From: UM-FILTER-40-17 sp032251335
GTDB lineage: Bacteria > Bacteroidota > Bacteroidia > Flavobacteriales > Flavobacteriaceae
NCBI GenBank assembly: GCA_032251335.1
Contig: JAVVDW010000007.1
Location: 76,543 to 140,542 of the forward strand
Direction of reading: 5' to 3'
DNA: 64,000 nucleotides
The notes beneath the pieces are model-generated. The model saw nothing but the letters and a program-made list of their open reading frames with translations. It was not told the origin of the DNA and did no database searches. Positions 1 through 7,928 of the stretch are shown in pieces; positions within the stretch are counted from its first letter, which is position 1; each line of letters starts with the position of its first letter. Position numbers and translations under genes: made by a program.

Positions 1-2
1 AT

Positions 3-2123
3 GTGCGAACAGGGGTTTCCTATAACTACAACTTTAGACCCAAAAGTGTTGAGCCGTTCAAAAATACCAAATTTATGGACAAGAGTGCCTATTGGAAGCT
101 CTTGCAAGACATCAATTTTAATTACTTGCCTTCGAGCATCAGTTTCAACGCCAATTTTCTGCGTTTGTTTAACAAGCAAAAGTTTAGAGAGGTGGACATC
201 GTCGGTATTGGGCTAGATCCGCAATTTACCCGAAACTTCTCCTTTGACTGGCAGTACAACCTCAATTGGAATTTGAGCAAAGGGCTTCGCATGAACTTTA
301 CGGCATCGCGCAACAACATCATCCGAAATTTTAACAGAGACCCCGATTTGCCGCTCAATGACGTGGGCGTGTGGGATAACTTTTTTGACACCGGCGACCC
401 AAACAGACACAATCAAAGCTTGGGTATCAACTATGAAATTCCCATCAACAAAATTCCCATTTTCAAATTTATCAAAGCCAATTACATTTACACCGGCGAT
501 TTTAGCTGGCAACGCGGTTCACTGTTGTTTAACAGCATTCCGGACGAAAACGGCGATACTTTTGACTTGGGCAACACCATCCAAAATGCCAACACCCAAA
601 CCTTTACAGCCAATCTGGATATGGATCAATTCTACAAATACGTAAAATTGGTCCCCAAAACCCTCAATAGAGGACAGAATACCAATTTGGGCGGTAGGGC
701 ATTGCCTCCTAGGCCGGGTGTTCCGCCCCAACCAGCACCAAGCGATGAAAAACCGAAGAAAAACAAACGAATAAAGACCGAATTGAGCGGTGCTGACAAA
801 GCCTACAACGTGGCTATCAAAGCACTGACGAGTGTGAAGAGAATACAAGTGAATTATAGAGAAAACAATGGTACGGTTCTACCAGGTTACCTGCCATCGC
901 TTGGTTTCTTTGGGACCTTAAAACCCTCGTTCGGTTTTGTTTTTGGTAGCCAAGATGACATCCGTTTTGAAGCGGCCAAAAAGGGTTATTTGACCATCTT
1001 TCCCGAATTTAACCAACAGTTTTCTCAGGTAAAAAACGAACAACTCGACATTACAGCTTCGGTAAATTTGCTCAAAGATTTGACAATCGATTTGGTGGCC
1101 AACAGACTTGAATCATCAAACTTTACCGAACAGTTTAACGTTCGTGACGATGGCACTTTCACTTCGCTTTCGCCCAATACTTTTGGCAATTTCAGCATCT
1201 CGACACTGATGATTAAGACCACATTTGACAAGAGCAGTGTGGACAAATCCAGTGCCTTTGAAGAATTTCGCCGCAATCGAATTGTCATTGCCCAGCGACT
1301 TGCCGGAGAACCCATAAATCCGGATGCAACCAGCTTTCCAGACGGGTTCGGACCGAACAACCAAGCGGTGATGTTGCCCGCTTTTCTATCTGCTTTTACA
1401 GGAAAGGATGCCGCCGACATTCAATTGGGTGCTTTTCGCGACACACCTATTCCCAACTGGGATGTGAAATACACCGGTTTGATGAATTTTGCTTGGTTTA
1501 AAAGAAATTTTAAACGATTTTCCCTGGCCCACGGCTACCGATCTACCTACACCATAAACTCTTTCAACTCTAACCGCAACTTTGAAGAAGGCGTACAAAA
1601 AAGAGATGCCGCCGGAAATTTCCTCAACTCCATACTTTTTACCAGCATCAATTTGGTTGAGCAATTCAGCCCTTTGGTTCGGATGGATTTTGAACTGAAA
1701 AACGATTTAAAAATTTTAGCAGAAGTACGCAAAGACCGTGCATTGTCTTTGAGTTTTGACAACAATTTACTCACGGAAATTCAAGGCGACGAATTTATTT
1801 TAGGCGTCGGTTACCGAATCAAAGATGTACCGTTTACAACCAACTTAGGCGGTCGCAGGGTCACCAACCGAAACGACCTGAATATGAAAGCCGATTTTTC
1901 GTTGCGAGACAATGAAACCATCGTGCGGTCTATAGACACGGAAAACAATCAAACAACAGCCGGACAAAAAATATGGACATTCCGCTTTACGGCAGATTAT
2001 GCGGTGAGTAGCAATTTTACCACCTTGTTTTTTTACGACCACACATTTTCAGAATTTGCCATTTCAACCGCCTTCCCACAAACCACTATCAGAAGTGGTG
2101 TCACGCTTCGATACACCTTCTAA
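3..2123 (+). CDS. sprA: Cell-surface protein SprA, C-terminal part (5' truncated by window)
   Basis: SprA is the giant outer-membrane channel of the type IX secretion system, needed for protein export and gliding motility in Bacteroidota. Only about the last 706 residues are present of a protein usually near 2,400 residues; the reading frame is open to the left edge, so position 3 is not a real start. The sequence is rich in alternating aromatic and polar stretches typical of a large beta-barrel. It contains a proline-rich linker around residues 235-250 and ends in Arg-Tyr-Thr-Phe, the usual C-terminal aromatic of an outer-membrane barrel. The phrase FNYLPSSI near the start and the gcvH neighbour both fit SprA as I know it. 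Family assignment is from recognition, not a search. Confidence 0.88.
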   Translation: MRTGVSYNYNFRPKSVEPFKNTKFMDKSAYWKLLQDINFNYLPSSISFNANFLRLFNKQKFREVDIVGIGLDPQFTRNFSFDWQYNLNWNLSKGLRMNFTASRNNIIRNFNRDPDLPLNDVGVWDNFFDTGDPNRHNQSLGINYEIPINKIPIFKFIKANYIYTGDFSWQRGSLLFNSIPDENGDTFDLGNTIQNANTQTFTANLDMDQFYKYVKLVPKTLNRGQNTNLGGRALPPRPGVPPQPAPSDEKPKKNKRIKTELSGADKAYNVAIKALTSVKRIQVNYRENNGTVLPGYLPSLGFFGTLKPSFGFVFGSQDDIRFEAAKKGYLTIFPEFNQQFSQVKNEQLDITASVNLLKDLTIDLVANRLESSNFTEQFNVRDDGTFTSLSPNTFGNFSISTLMIKTTFDKSSVDKSSAFEEFRRNRIVIAQRLAGEPINPDATSFPDGFGPNNQAVMLPAFLSAFTGKDAADIQLGAFRDTPIPNWDVKYTGLMNFAWFKRNFKRFSLAHGYRSTYTINSFNSNRNFEEGVQKRDAAGNFLNSILFTSINLVEQFSPLVRMDFELKNDLKILAEVRKDRALSLSFDNNLLTEIQGDEFILGVGYRIKDVPFTTNLGGRRVTNRNDLNMKADFSLRDNETIVRSIDTENNQTTAGQKIWTFRFTADYAVSSNFTTLFFYDHTFSEFAISTAFPQTTIRSGVTLRYTF

Positions 2124-2140
2124 AAATTTGCTCATGAATG

Positions 2141-2172
2141 TTAGGATGAAACGGTCAGAAATTTTACTTTTG
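2141..2172 (+). promoter_or_regulatory. Putative gcvH promoter
   Basis: A TACTTTTG element at 2165-2172 matches the Bacteroidota -7 consensus TAnnTTTG. A TTAG, one mismatch from the -33 TTTG, lies 20 bp upstream at 2141-2144. The element ends 18 bp before the chosen gcvH ATG and supports that start over the longer open frame that begins inside sprA. Confidence 0.5.
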
Positions 2173-2190
2173 TCAATAAACAAAAAACTT

Positions 2191-2571
2191 ATGAACTTTC
2201 CTGCTGATTTAAAATACACCAAAGACCACGAATGGGTGCGCGTTGAAGGCGACATCGCTGTGGTTGGCATTACGGATTTTGCCCAAAAAGAATTAGGTGA
2301 CATTGTGTATGTAGAAGTTGAGACCGAGGGTGAAACCCTTGAAAAAGATGCCGTTTTTGGCACCGTTGAAGCTGTAAAAACAGTTTCCGATTTGTTTTTG
2401 CCGCTGAGTGGCGAAATTATAGAATTTAACACTACTTTAGAAACAGAACCGGAGTTGGTCAACTCAGATCCTTATGTTGCCGGTTGGATGATCAAACTAA
2501 AAATACAAGACAAGACGGAATTGGAATCACTGATGGACGATGCAGCGTACAAAGAAGCCGTGGGCGTCTAA
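2191..2571 (+). CDS. gcvH: Glycine cleavage system H protein
   Basis: The H protein is the lipoyl carrier of the glycine cleavage complex; it shuttles the aminomethyl group from P protein to T protein in the cytoplasm. The 126-residue product has the normal family length. It contains the lipoylation motif EAVKTVSDL, with the modified lysine at residue 63, and the usual opening KYTKDHEWV. The frame is open upstream to 2056 inside sprA, but the family start MNFPADLKY and the promoter at 2165-2172 place the start at 2191. The next gene overlaps its last 32 bases. The P and T protein genes are not in the window. Confidence 0.96.
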   Translation: MNFPADLKYTKDHEWVRVEGDIAVVGITDFAQKELGDIVYVEVETEGETLEKDAVFGTVEAVKTVSDLFLPLSGEIIEFNTTLETEPELVNSDPYVAGWMIKLKIQDKTELESLMDDAAYKEAVGV

Positions 2572-2941
2572 AAAAAGTAGCGCCGCTTGGCTGCTGTTTG
2601 GTTGGCTCGTTTTTTTAACGGTTCTGAGTTTGGTACCTGTTAAAATCCCCGACCAAAAATTACCGTCAAATAGCGACAAGTGGGTGCACGTCTTTTTTTA
2701 CTTTGTGCTTACCATTTTAGTTTATTTTAACCTTATACAAAGGCTTAAAAAAAAACCTCAACACATCTTGATTATTTTTGCTATTGGGCTTTCAGTAGTT
2801 TATGGCATTATTATTGAGGTTTTACAAGTTGCCTTGACCAATTACAGATCTGCAGATTTTTTAGACATTTTGGCTAATATTTCCGGTTCTTTGTTGGCAA
2901 GTGTGGCTATTTTATTGAGTACAAAATATAAATTATCATAA
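2540..2941 (+). CDS. VanZ-like family membrane protein
   Basis: A 133-residue membrane protein with about four hydrophobic segments (roughly residues 16-34, 47-63, 75-93 and 107-125). The pattern SDKWVHVFFYF, then a conserved IIEVLQ helix, then SADFLDILANISGS is the VanZ-like signature. VanZ gives low-level teicoplanin resistance in enterococci, but the role of the many environmental homologues is unknown. It starts within the last 32 bases of gcvH, so it is probably translated from the same transcript; no other start codon exists in this frame nearby. I infer no antibiotic role here. Confidence 0.82.
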   Translation: MQRTKKPWASKKSSAAWLLFGWLVFLTVLSLVPVKIPDQKLPSNSDKWVHVFFYFVLTILVYFNLIQRLKKKPQHILIIFAIGLSVVYGIIIEVLQVALTNYRSADFLDILANISGSLLASVAILLSTKYKLS

Positions 2942-3010
2942 AAAAATATTTTTTTTTGCTCAATTGAACACTATTTTTTTATATTAGCAAACCTATTAGA
3001 AACCAAAATT

Positions 3011-3724
3011 ATGGAACCAAAAAAGAATCCAAAAGTTGATTTGACCCGCAGAAGCGGGCTGTTTTTCCAAGTCGGTCTTGTAGCAGTTTTACTGATTACA
3101 TGGATTATGATTGAATGGAAATCGTACGATCGTTCGAATATTGACGTCGGTATGGTGAATATGGACGAAATGTTTGAAGAAGAAATTCCGGTAGTAGATT
3201 TATCAACCCCGCCACCGCCGCCACCGCCGCCACCTGCTGCTCCTGAGGTGCTGGAAGTTGTAGAGGACGAGAAAGAAGTAGAAGAAACGATCATCCAATC
3301 TACAGAGGCCACTCAACAAACAGAGATTGTAAAAGTGGAAACGGTTGAAGTGGAAGAAGAGGTTGAAGATGTATCTGTACCTTTTGCCGTCATTGAAGAT
3401 GTTCCGCTATTCCCCGGTTGCGAAAAAGTAGCCAAAGATAAAAGAAGAGATTGTTTTCAAGAAAAAATGAATGATCACATTAGGGATAATTTTCAATATC
3501 CTGAAATTGCGCAAGAAATGGGCATACAAGGTCGCGTATATGTGCAGTTTACCATCGCTAAAGACGGAAGTATCACAGACGTCCGCATGAGAGGTCCGGA
3601 CAAAAATTTGGAGAAAGAAGCTGCTAGAATTATTTCTAAGCTCCCAAAAATGATTCCCGGCAAACAGCGCGGTAAAGCTGTAAAAGTACCCTTTAGTATC
3701 CCTATCAATTTCAAGCTTCAGTAA
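3011..3724 (+). CDS. TonB family energy transducer (first tandem copy)
   Basis: TonB proteins couple the inner-membrane proton gradient to outer-membrane receptors such as SusC-type transporters. This 237-residue protein has a short cytoplasmic end, one membrane helix near residues 20-37, a run of nine prolines near residue 67, an acidic Glu/Val-rich spacer, and a C-terminal TonB domain from about residue 135. Two cysteines flank the domain start (PGC...DC), as in many Bacteroidota TonB proteins. The domain includes IQGRVYVQFTI and a terminal FSIPINF strand. A close paralogue follows 146 bp downstream, and a hairpin terminator separates them. No ExbB/ExbD genes are adjacent. Which receptor it serves cannot be told from sequence. 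Confidence 0.9.
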   Translation: MEPKKNPKVDLTRRSGLFFQVGLVAVLLITWIMIEWKSYDRSNIDVGMVNMDEMFEEEIPVVDLSTPPPPPPPPPAAPEVLEVVEDEKEVEETIIQSTEATQQTEIVKVETVEVEEEVEDVSVPFAVIEDVPLFPGCEKVAKDKRRDCFQEKMNDHIRDNFQYPEIAQEMGIQGRVYVQFTIAKDGSITDVRMRGPDKNLEKEAARIISKLPKMIPGKQRGKAVKVPFSIPINFKLQ

Positions 3725-3745
3725 GCACTTAACACTTTGTTATAC

Positions 3746-3779
3746 AAATCCCGTCAATTAAATGACGGGATTTTTTTTT
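3746..3779 (+). terminator. Rho-independent terminator after first tonB
   Basis: An 11-bp perfect stem (AAATCCCGTCA at 3746-3756 with TGACGGGATTT at 3763-3773) with a 6-base loop, continuing directly into a T tract that ends at 3779. Confidence 0.9.
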
Positions 3780-3870
3780 GAAACCTAACAAATGTCATGT
3801 TTTCAACATTTTAGGTAACGTAATTTTGATACGTAAACAAATGTTTTGTCTAACCTAAAATTGCGAAACT

Positions 3871-4599
3871 ATGGTACCTAAAAAAAATCCAAAAGCAGAC
3901 ATGAGTCGCTATAGCGGACTCTTTTTTCAGATTGGCTTAGTGGTAATGTTGGGCGTCACATACATCGGAATGGAATGGAAATCTACCGAAAACGGCGACT
4001 TGTCTTTAGATACGATTACCATGGATAAATCTTTTGAAGAAGAAATTCCGGTAGTAAACCTCAACGTACCCCCACCGCCACCGCCACCGCCAATGGCAGC
4101 AGCTCCGGAAGTACTTCAGGTCGTTGACGATCAGGTAGATATAGAAGAAACGGTGCTTCAATCTACCGAAACCAATCAAAACCAAGTGTTAGAAATTGTC
4201 AAATTTGAAGCCGTAGAGGCCGAAGAAGAAGAGGAAGATGTTATAGTTCCGTTTGCTATCATCGAACAAGCACCTATATTTCCCGGTTGTGAAAATGTAC
4301 CAAAAGACCAGCAACGCGAATGTTTTCAAACCAAGATGGACGAACACGTACGAAACAACTTCTCCTATCCGCAAGTTGCTTTAGAACTGGGCATACAGGG
4401 CAGGGTTTACATAGTGTTTGACATTGACAAAGAAGGCCGTATTACGAACATTAAAATGCGCGCACCTGACAAAAATCTTGAGAACGAGGCACGAAGAATT
4501 GTTTCTAAACTACCCAAAATGCTCCCCGGAAAACAACGCGGCAAACCTGTAAAAGTTTCATTTAGTTTACCGATAAATTTTGTCATTCACAATCAGTAA
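3871..4599 (+). CDS. TonB family energy transducer (second tandem copy)
   Basis: This 242-residue protein is a clear duplicate of the preceding TonB. It shares the opening PKKNPKAD, the SGLFFQ...GLV membrane entry, an eight-proline run near residue 68, the acidic spacer, the PGC and EC cysteines and the IQGRVYI TonB domain. The strongest identity is in the N-terminus and the C-terminal domain; the spacer has diverged. It has its own upstream gap and its own terminator, so the two copies are likely expressed separately. This fits separate regulation or different receptor preference, but that is inference. Confidence 0.9.
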   Translation: MVPKKNPKADMSRYSGLFFQIGLVVMLGVTYIGMEWKSTENGDLSLDTITMDKSFEEEIPVVNLNVPPPPPPPPMAAAPEVLQVVDDQVDIEETVLQSTETNQNQVLEIVKFEAVEAEEEEEDVIVPFAIIEQAPIFPGCENVPKDQQRECFQTKMDEHVRNNFSYPQVALELGIQGRVYIVFDIDKEGRITNIKMRAPDKNLENEARRIVSKLPKMLPGKQRGKPVKVSFSLPINFVIHNQ

Positions 4600-4618
4600 C
4601 TGTCAAATTGTTTAGCTG

Positions 4619-4643
4619 AAAAAGCCCCGACTCGGGGCTTTTT
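4619..4643. terminator. Bidirectional terminator between convergent genes
   Basis: A 10-bp stem (AAAAAGCCCC at 4619-4628 with GGGGCTTTTT at 4634-4643) with loop GACTC has A and T tracts on both sides. It can end the tonB transcript on plus and the gene at 4644-5393 on minus. Confidence 0.88.
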
Positions 4644-5393
4644 TTATAGTTTATCAAGATAGGCTGTTTGGTAATCCGACCATATTTCGTAGATAGGATC
4701 TCCTTTCGAACTTTTGCCGCTGTGGTGCCAATGGCCGTCTATGATTTCAAATTTAAAATCCAATTTTGCGCCAACCCGAGTCTTATCTCTTGAGAAGAAA
4801 TCAATGTTTTCTGTGTAGTTCCCGTCAACAGCACTGTAAGTGCCACCGCCAGTTCCCATGAATGCTTTGGTCTCCGAGTTGAAGGCAATCCACTGAAACC
4901 TGCCACCTCCCAAAATTTTCACCGTCCTTCTGGCTCCCGGAGTTTGTGTACTCACCTGGCCATCTCTTTTTCGACCCGTTATTACCCAATTGCCTGTGAG
5001 GTCATCTCTATTGTCTGAAAGCTTTAGCCACTTTTCTGTAAAAGGATTTTCGGCATCCAAAGAAGTTATCTCCATCTGGTTTGCTTCTATTTTTATTTTA
5101 TAAGAAAAAGTTTTGCCGACATATTCAGCATTTTGAGTAAAAAAGTCCAAGGTTTCTGTGTACTGATTTCCTTGCAAAGCGTAAACACCCCCGCCGGCAC
5201 TCAAAAAAGTATGGTCTGCTTTTTGTTTTCCTCCAAAAGCAAAATAGCCTTCCATAAATATTTTGACAAAAACATCCTGCACTGCTTGCCCATTTCTGTG
5301 TGTGAGTTGCCAACTTCCTTCAATGCTCTGACTTTGAGCAAGGAAAAAAAATGAAGACGCAAAAAGAATTAGAATATTTCTCAACACAATCAT
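4644..5393 (-). CDS. Secreted protein with duplicated lipocalin-like domain, function unknown
   Basis: The 249-residue product begins with a signal peptide (hydrophobic run ending near AQSQS, residue 22). The mature part is two copies of one domain: residues about 24-115 and 133-230. Each copy opens with G-(S/N)-W and a long strand, then has a GGG-x-Y turn, a glycine/asparagine loop, the motif Y-T-E-(T/N)-(L/I)-D-F-F, and closes with a V-G strand pair. Flavobacteria carry many secreted DUF4488-like, lipocalin-type proteins of this appearance; I suggest that family but have not checked it. It is probably co-transcribed with the hydrolase gene, which ends 11 bp upstream. Confidence 0.7.
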   Translation of the reverse strand: MIVLRNILILFASSFFFLAQSQSIEGSWQLTHRNGQAVQDVFVKIFMEGYFAFGGKQKADHTFLSAGGGVYALQGNQYTETLDFFTQNAEYVGKTFSYKIKIEANQMEITSLDAENPFTEKWLKLSDNRDDLTGNWVITGRKRDGQVSTQTPGARRTVKILGGGRFQWIAFNSETKAFMGTGGGTYSAVDGNYTENIDFFSRDKTRVGAKLDFKFEIIDGHWHHSGKSSKGDPIYEIWSDYQTAYLDKL

Positions 5394-5404
5394 AAGATTT
5401 ATTA

Positions 5405-6286
5405 CTATTTACTAATGAGACTCTCGTAAAAAAACAGTCTTATACGTTCGCTATTGATAAATCCTGAGCCAAATCCTAAATCATCATATTTTTGAGTCAG
5501 AGAAATGTCTGCTACAATTGCTTCCTTACTTTTGCCTGCTTTGATGGCCTCGGAAATATTTTTCTCCAAATATTTAAGCATTTCTAAGAAATTCTGATAA
5601 TCTTTTTTTGTGGCCAACTCCCCGTGTCCCGGGATGATCTTTGTATCATCGTTGATAATCATCAAGGCGTTTTCTACCGCCTTTATGTAGCCCATTGCAT
5701 TTCCGCCTGAATTTGAATCAATATACGGATAGCGCCCGTTAAAAAACAAGTCTCCGGTGTGAAGCACGTTGCTTTGAACAAAATACACCATGGCGTCACC
5801 GTCTGTATGTCCGTTATGGCTGTGAAAAAACATGATTTCCTCGTCTTCAAAATGAAAATTGAGCCCCTCGGCAAAAGTAATTTCCGGTAGTGCATCGGGA
5901 TTGGATTGGTTTTTCTCTTGTTGCGCATCATACAATCTTTTTCGCACATTGTCGTGCGAAACAATCAGGGCACCTGCTTTGCCCAAGTTGGCGTTGCCGC
6001 CGGTATGGTCGCCGTGCCAATGCGTATTGAGCAGGTAGCTGATGGGCTTATCGCTGACGGTTTCAACAGCCGCTAAAATTTTAGGCGTTAAATCTGCAAA
6101 CTGGTCGTCAACCAAAAGGGCTTTGCCGGCACCAGCCAACAAGCCAATGTTGCCACCTCTTCCTTTGAGCATATAGACTTTTCCGTTGACGGGAATTACT
6201 TCGATATTGACTTCCTGTGGTTGGGCATAAAGACTTAATGTCATCAAAAAAACCGCTGCTAGTGTAAAAAATGAATTTGTTTTCAA
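5405..6286 (-). CDS. Secreted metallo-beta-lactamase-fold hydrolase
   Basis: A 293-residue protein with a signal peptide (cleavage near residue 21, LYAQ). It carries the MBL-fold metal motif THWHGDH, placing zinc ligands His89, His91, Asp93 and His94. The later ligands are a His in the FFHSHNGHTDGD stretch, an Asp in HTGDLFF, and a His in IIPGHGE. The set is complete, so the enzyme should be active and di-zinc. It resembles the secreted MBL hydrolases close to subclass B3 and quinoprotein relay/cyclase families. The substrate cannot be named and a beta-lactamase role is not established. It lies upstream of the duplicated-domain protein and divergent from the heme O synthase gene. Confidence 0.85.
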   Translation of the reverse strand: MKTNSFFTLAAVFLMTLSLYAQPQEVNIEVIPVNGKVYMLKGRGGNIGLLAGAGKALLVDDQFADLTPKILAAVETVSDKPISYLLNTHWHGDHTGGNANLGKAGALIVSHDNVRKRLYDAQQEKNQSNPDALPEITFAEGLNFHFEDEEIMFFHSHNGHTDGDAMVYFVQSNVLHTGDLFFNGRYPYIDSNSGGNAMGYIKAVENALMIINDDTKIIPGHGELATKKDYQNFLEMLKYLEKNISEAIKAGKSKEAIVADISLTQKYDDLGFGSGFINSERIRLFFYESLISK

Positions 6287-6303
6287 GTTGTGTTGGTTTA
6301 AAG

Positions 6304-6355
6304 TTTAACCAAATTTAAAATTTTATAATAAAAAGGAAAACAGACTTTGGTTAAA
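6304..6355. repeat. 10-bp inverted repeat in divergent control region
   Basis: TTTAACCAAA at 6304-6313 and its exact complement TTTGGTTAAA at 6346-6355, with 32 bp between. The left arm overlaps the -7 element of the minus-strand hydrolase gene and the right arm overlaps the -33 TTTG of cyoE, so one regulator could act on both. Confidence 0.5.
6310..6317 (-). promoter_or_regulatory. Putative -7 element for the MBL hydrolase gene
   Basis: On the minus strand this reads TAAATTTG, matching TAnnTTTG, 24 bp upstream of the hydrolase ATG. No clear -33 TTTG is visible. It overlaps the left arm of a 10-bp inverted repeat in the divergent control region. Confidence 0.4.
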
Positions 6356-6377
6356 TTTAACGTATGGCCTATCTTTG
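6346..6377 (+). promoter_or_regulatory. Promoter of the heme O synthase/oxidase operon
   Basis: TTTG at 6346-6349 and TATCTTTG at 6370-6377 with 20 bp between them. This is the best match in the window to the Bacteroidota housekeeping promoter (TTTG, about 19 bp, TAnnTTTG). It ends 18 bp before the cyoE start. Confidence 0.75.
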
Positions 6378-6395
6378 CCCAGTTTAAAAAAATAG

Positions 6396-7301
6396 ATGAA
6401 AACTGCCGTAAACAAAGCTTTTACCACTACAAATTTTGCTGAACTCTTGGCTGATCTCAAAGAACTCACCAAGTTTAGACTGTCTGTCAGCGTTGTTTTT
6501 TCGTCTGTTGCAGGTTATTTATTGGCAGTAGATGCTTTTTCCTTTTCTACACTAATGCTTTTGGCCGTGGGTGGCTACTTTATGGTAGGCGCATCCAACA
6601 TATTCAATCAAATCATCGAAAAAGATTTAGATGCTTTAATGAAACGCACCCAAAACAGACCTATTCCTGCCGGTAGGGTTTCTAAAAATGCCGCATTCAT
6701 CTTAGCACTGATTTTTACAGTTTTAGGTCTGTCTGCGCTCTACATCATTAACCCGAAAACGGCACTGTTTGGCGCAGTATCTATTTTTCTTTACACTAGC
6801 GTCTATACGCCATTAAAAACCTTGACACCACTTTCTGTATTTGCGGGTGCCATTCCGGGTGCCATCCCTTTTATGTTGGGCTGGGTAGCCGCTACCAATC
6901 AATTCGGCATAGAACCGGGTGTGTTGTTTATGGTTCAGTTTTTTTGGCAGTTTCCACATTTTTGGGCCATCGGCTGGTTGCTAGATGAGGACTACCAAAA
7001 AGCAGGATTCAAAATGCTTCCCACCGGCAAAAAAGACAAAGGAACCGCCGTACAAATATTAATGTACACTTTTTGGACGATTTTAGTATCGCTGATACCA
7101 GTGTTGGGAATCACCGGCAATTTGTCTCTGAGCATCCCGGGTGCTGTCGTTATACTTTTGCTTGGTTTAGGTTTCTTATGGTTTTCACTCAAATTATTTA
7201 GAGAAAAAAGCACCAAAGCTGCGAGAATATTGGTTCTGGCAAGTGTGCTCTACATAAGCCTACTACAAATTGTATATGTTTTGGATAAATGGATCGCATG
7301 A
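6396..7301 (+). CDS. cyoE: Protoheme IX farnesyltransferase (heme O synthase)
   Basis: This UbiA-family membrane enzyme attaches a farnesyl group to heme b to make heme O, the precursor of heme A for terminal oxidases. The 301-residue product has eight or nine membrane helices. It holds the prenyl-diphosphate/Mg motif N-x3-E-x-D-L-D (NQIIEKDLD) followed by MKRTQNRPIP, then the second loop YTPLKTLTPLSVFAGAIPGA, both diagnostic. It is the first gene of an oxidase assembly operon and overlaps the next gene by 4 bp. It is also called ctaB. Confidence 0.96.
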   Translation: MKTAVNKAFTTTNFAELLADLKELTKFRLSVSVVFSSVAGYLLAVDAFSFSTLMLLAVGGYFMVGASNIFNQIIEKDLDALMKRTQNRPIPAGRVSKNAAFILALIFTVLGLSALYIINPKTALFGAVSIFLYTSVYTPLKTLTPLSVFAGAIPGAIPFMLGWVAATNQFGIEPGVLFMVQFFWQFPHFWAIGWLLDEDYQKAGFKMLPTGKKDKGTAVQILMYTFWTILVSLIPVLGITGNLSLSIPGAVVILLLGLGFLWFSLKLFREKSTKAARILVLASVLYISLLQIVYVLDKWIA

Positions 7302-7885
7302 TGACAATAACTGACGAAAAGAATTTTCACACCAAAGAACAACGCGCAAAAAAAATGATGCTTTGGTTCGGAATTGTGAGTATGGCCATGATGTTTGCAG
7401 GCCTCACGAGCTCTTATGTGGTGAGCAAATCACGACCCGATTGGCTAAACGATTTCACGCTGCCCAATGCGTTTATCGCCAGTACGGTAGTCATTTTACT
7501 CAGCAGCCTGACGCTATATGTAGCCTCTGTGTTGCTCGCAAAAAACCAGACAAAACAAGCTGCTGTGTTAAGTCTTTTGACACTTCTACAGGGCATTGCC
7601 TTCATCGTGCTACAGTTTGTGGGCTTTTCGCAAGTCATTGATATGGGTTATTTTATGACCGGTGCACAAAGCTCTGTGACTACTTCCTTTTTATACGTGA
7701 TAACGGCTACGCACCTAGCACACATAGCAGGTGGCGTACTGTCTTTAATGGTCGTTACCTATAAGCTTTTTACGGCGCAATATAGTCCTGAAAAAAGACT
7801 CGGATTTGATTTAGCAAAAACATTTTGGCACTTTGTGGATATTTTATGGCTTTACCTATTTATATTTTTATATTTTTTCGGTTGA
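7298..7885 (+). CDS. Cytochrome c oxidase subunit III-like protein
   Basis: A heme-copper oxidase subunit III family membrane protein with about five helices. The C-terminal motif ATHLAHIAGG...FWHFVDILWLYLF is the subunit III signature, with its conserved histidines and acidic residue. At 195 residues it is the short form. I chose the ATG at 7298 because it makes an ATGA overlap with the cyoE stop; ATG codons at 7289 and 7301 are also possible. A second, longer subunit III lies just downstream, a pairing common in flavobacterial oxidase clusters. Subunits I and II are not in the window. Confidence 0.85.
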   Translation: MMTITDEKNFHTKEQRAKKMMLWFGIVSMAMMFAGLTSSYVVSKSRPDWLNDFTLPNAFIASTVVILLSSLTLYVASVLLAKNQTKQAAVLSLLTLLQGIAFIVLQFVGFSQVIDMGYFMTGAQSSVTTSFLYVITATHLAHIAGGVLSLMVVTYKLFTAQYSPEKRLGFDLAKTFWHFVDILWLYLFIFLYFFG

Positions 7886-7928
7886 AAAACTTAAATTTGA
7901 AAACTTTTTATTAGAAATTCATTAACCT

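Noticed and set aside
2124..2190. Glycine riboswitch before gcvH
   Set aside because: The 67-bp gap is too short for the aptamer and holds an ordinary promoter instead.
2540..2941. Calling the VanZ-like protein a glycopeptide resistance gene
   Set aside because: No other van genes are present, and VanZ-like proteins are widespread in environmental bacteria with no known resistance role.
5405..6286. Calling the MBL-fold protein a beta-lactamase
   Set aside because: The metal motif is shared by many hydrolases, and no substrate-specific feature supports antibiotic resistance.
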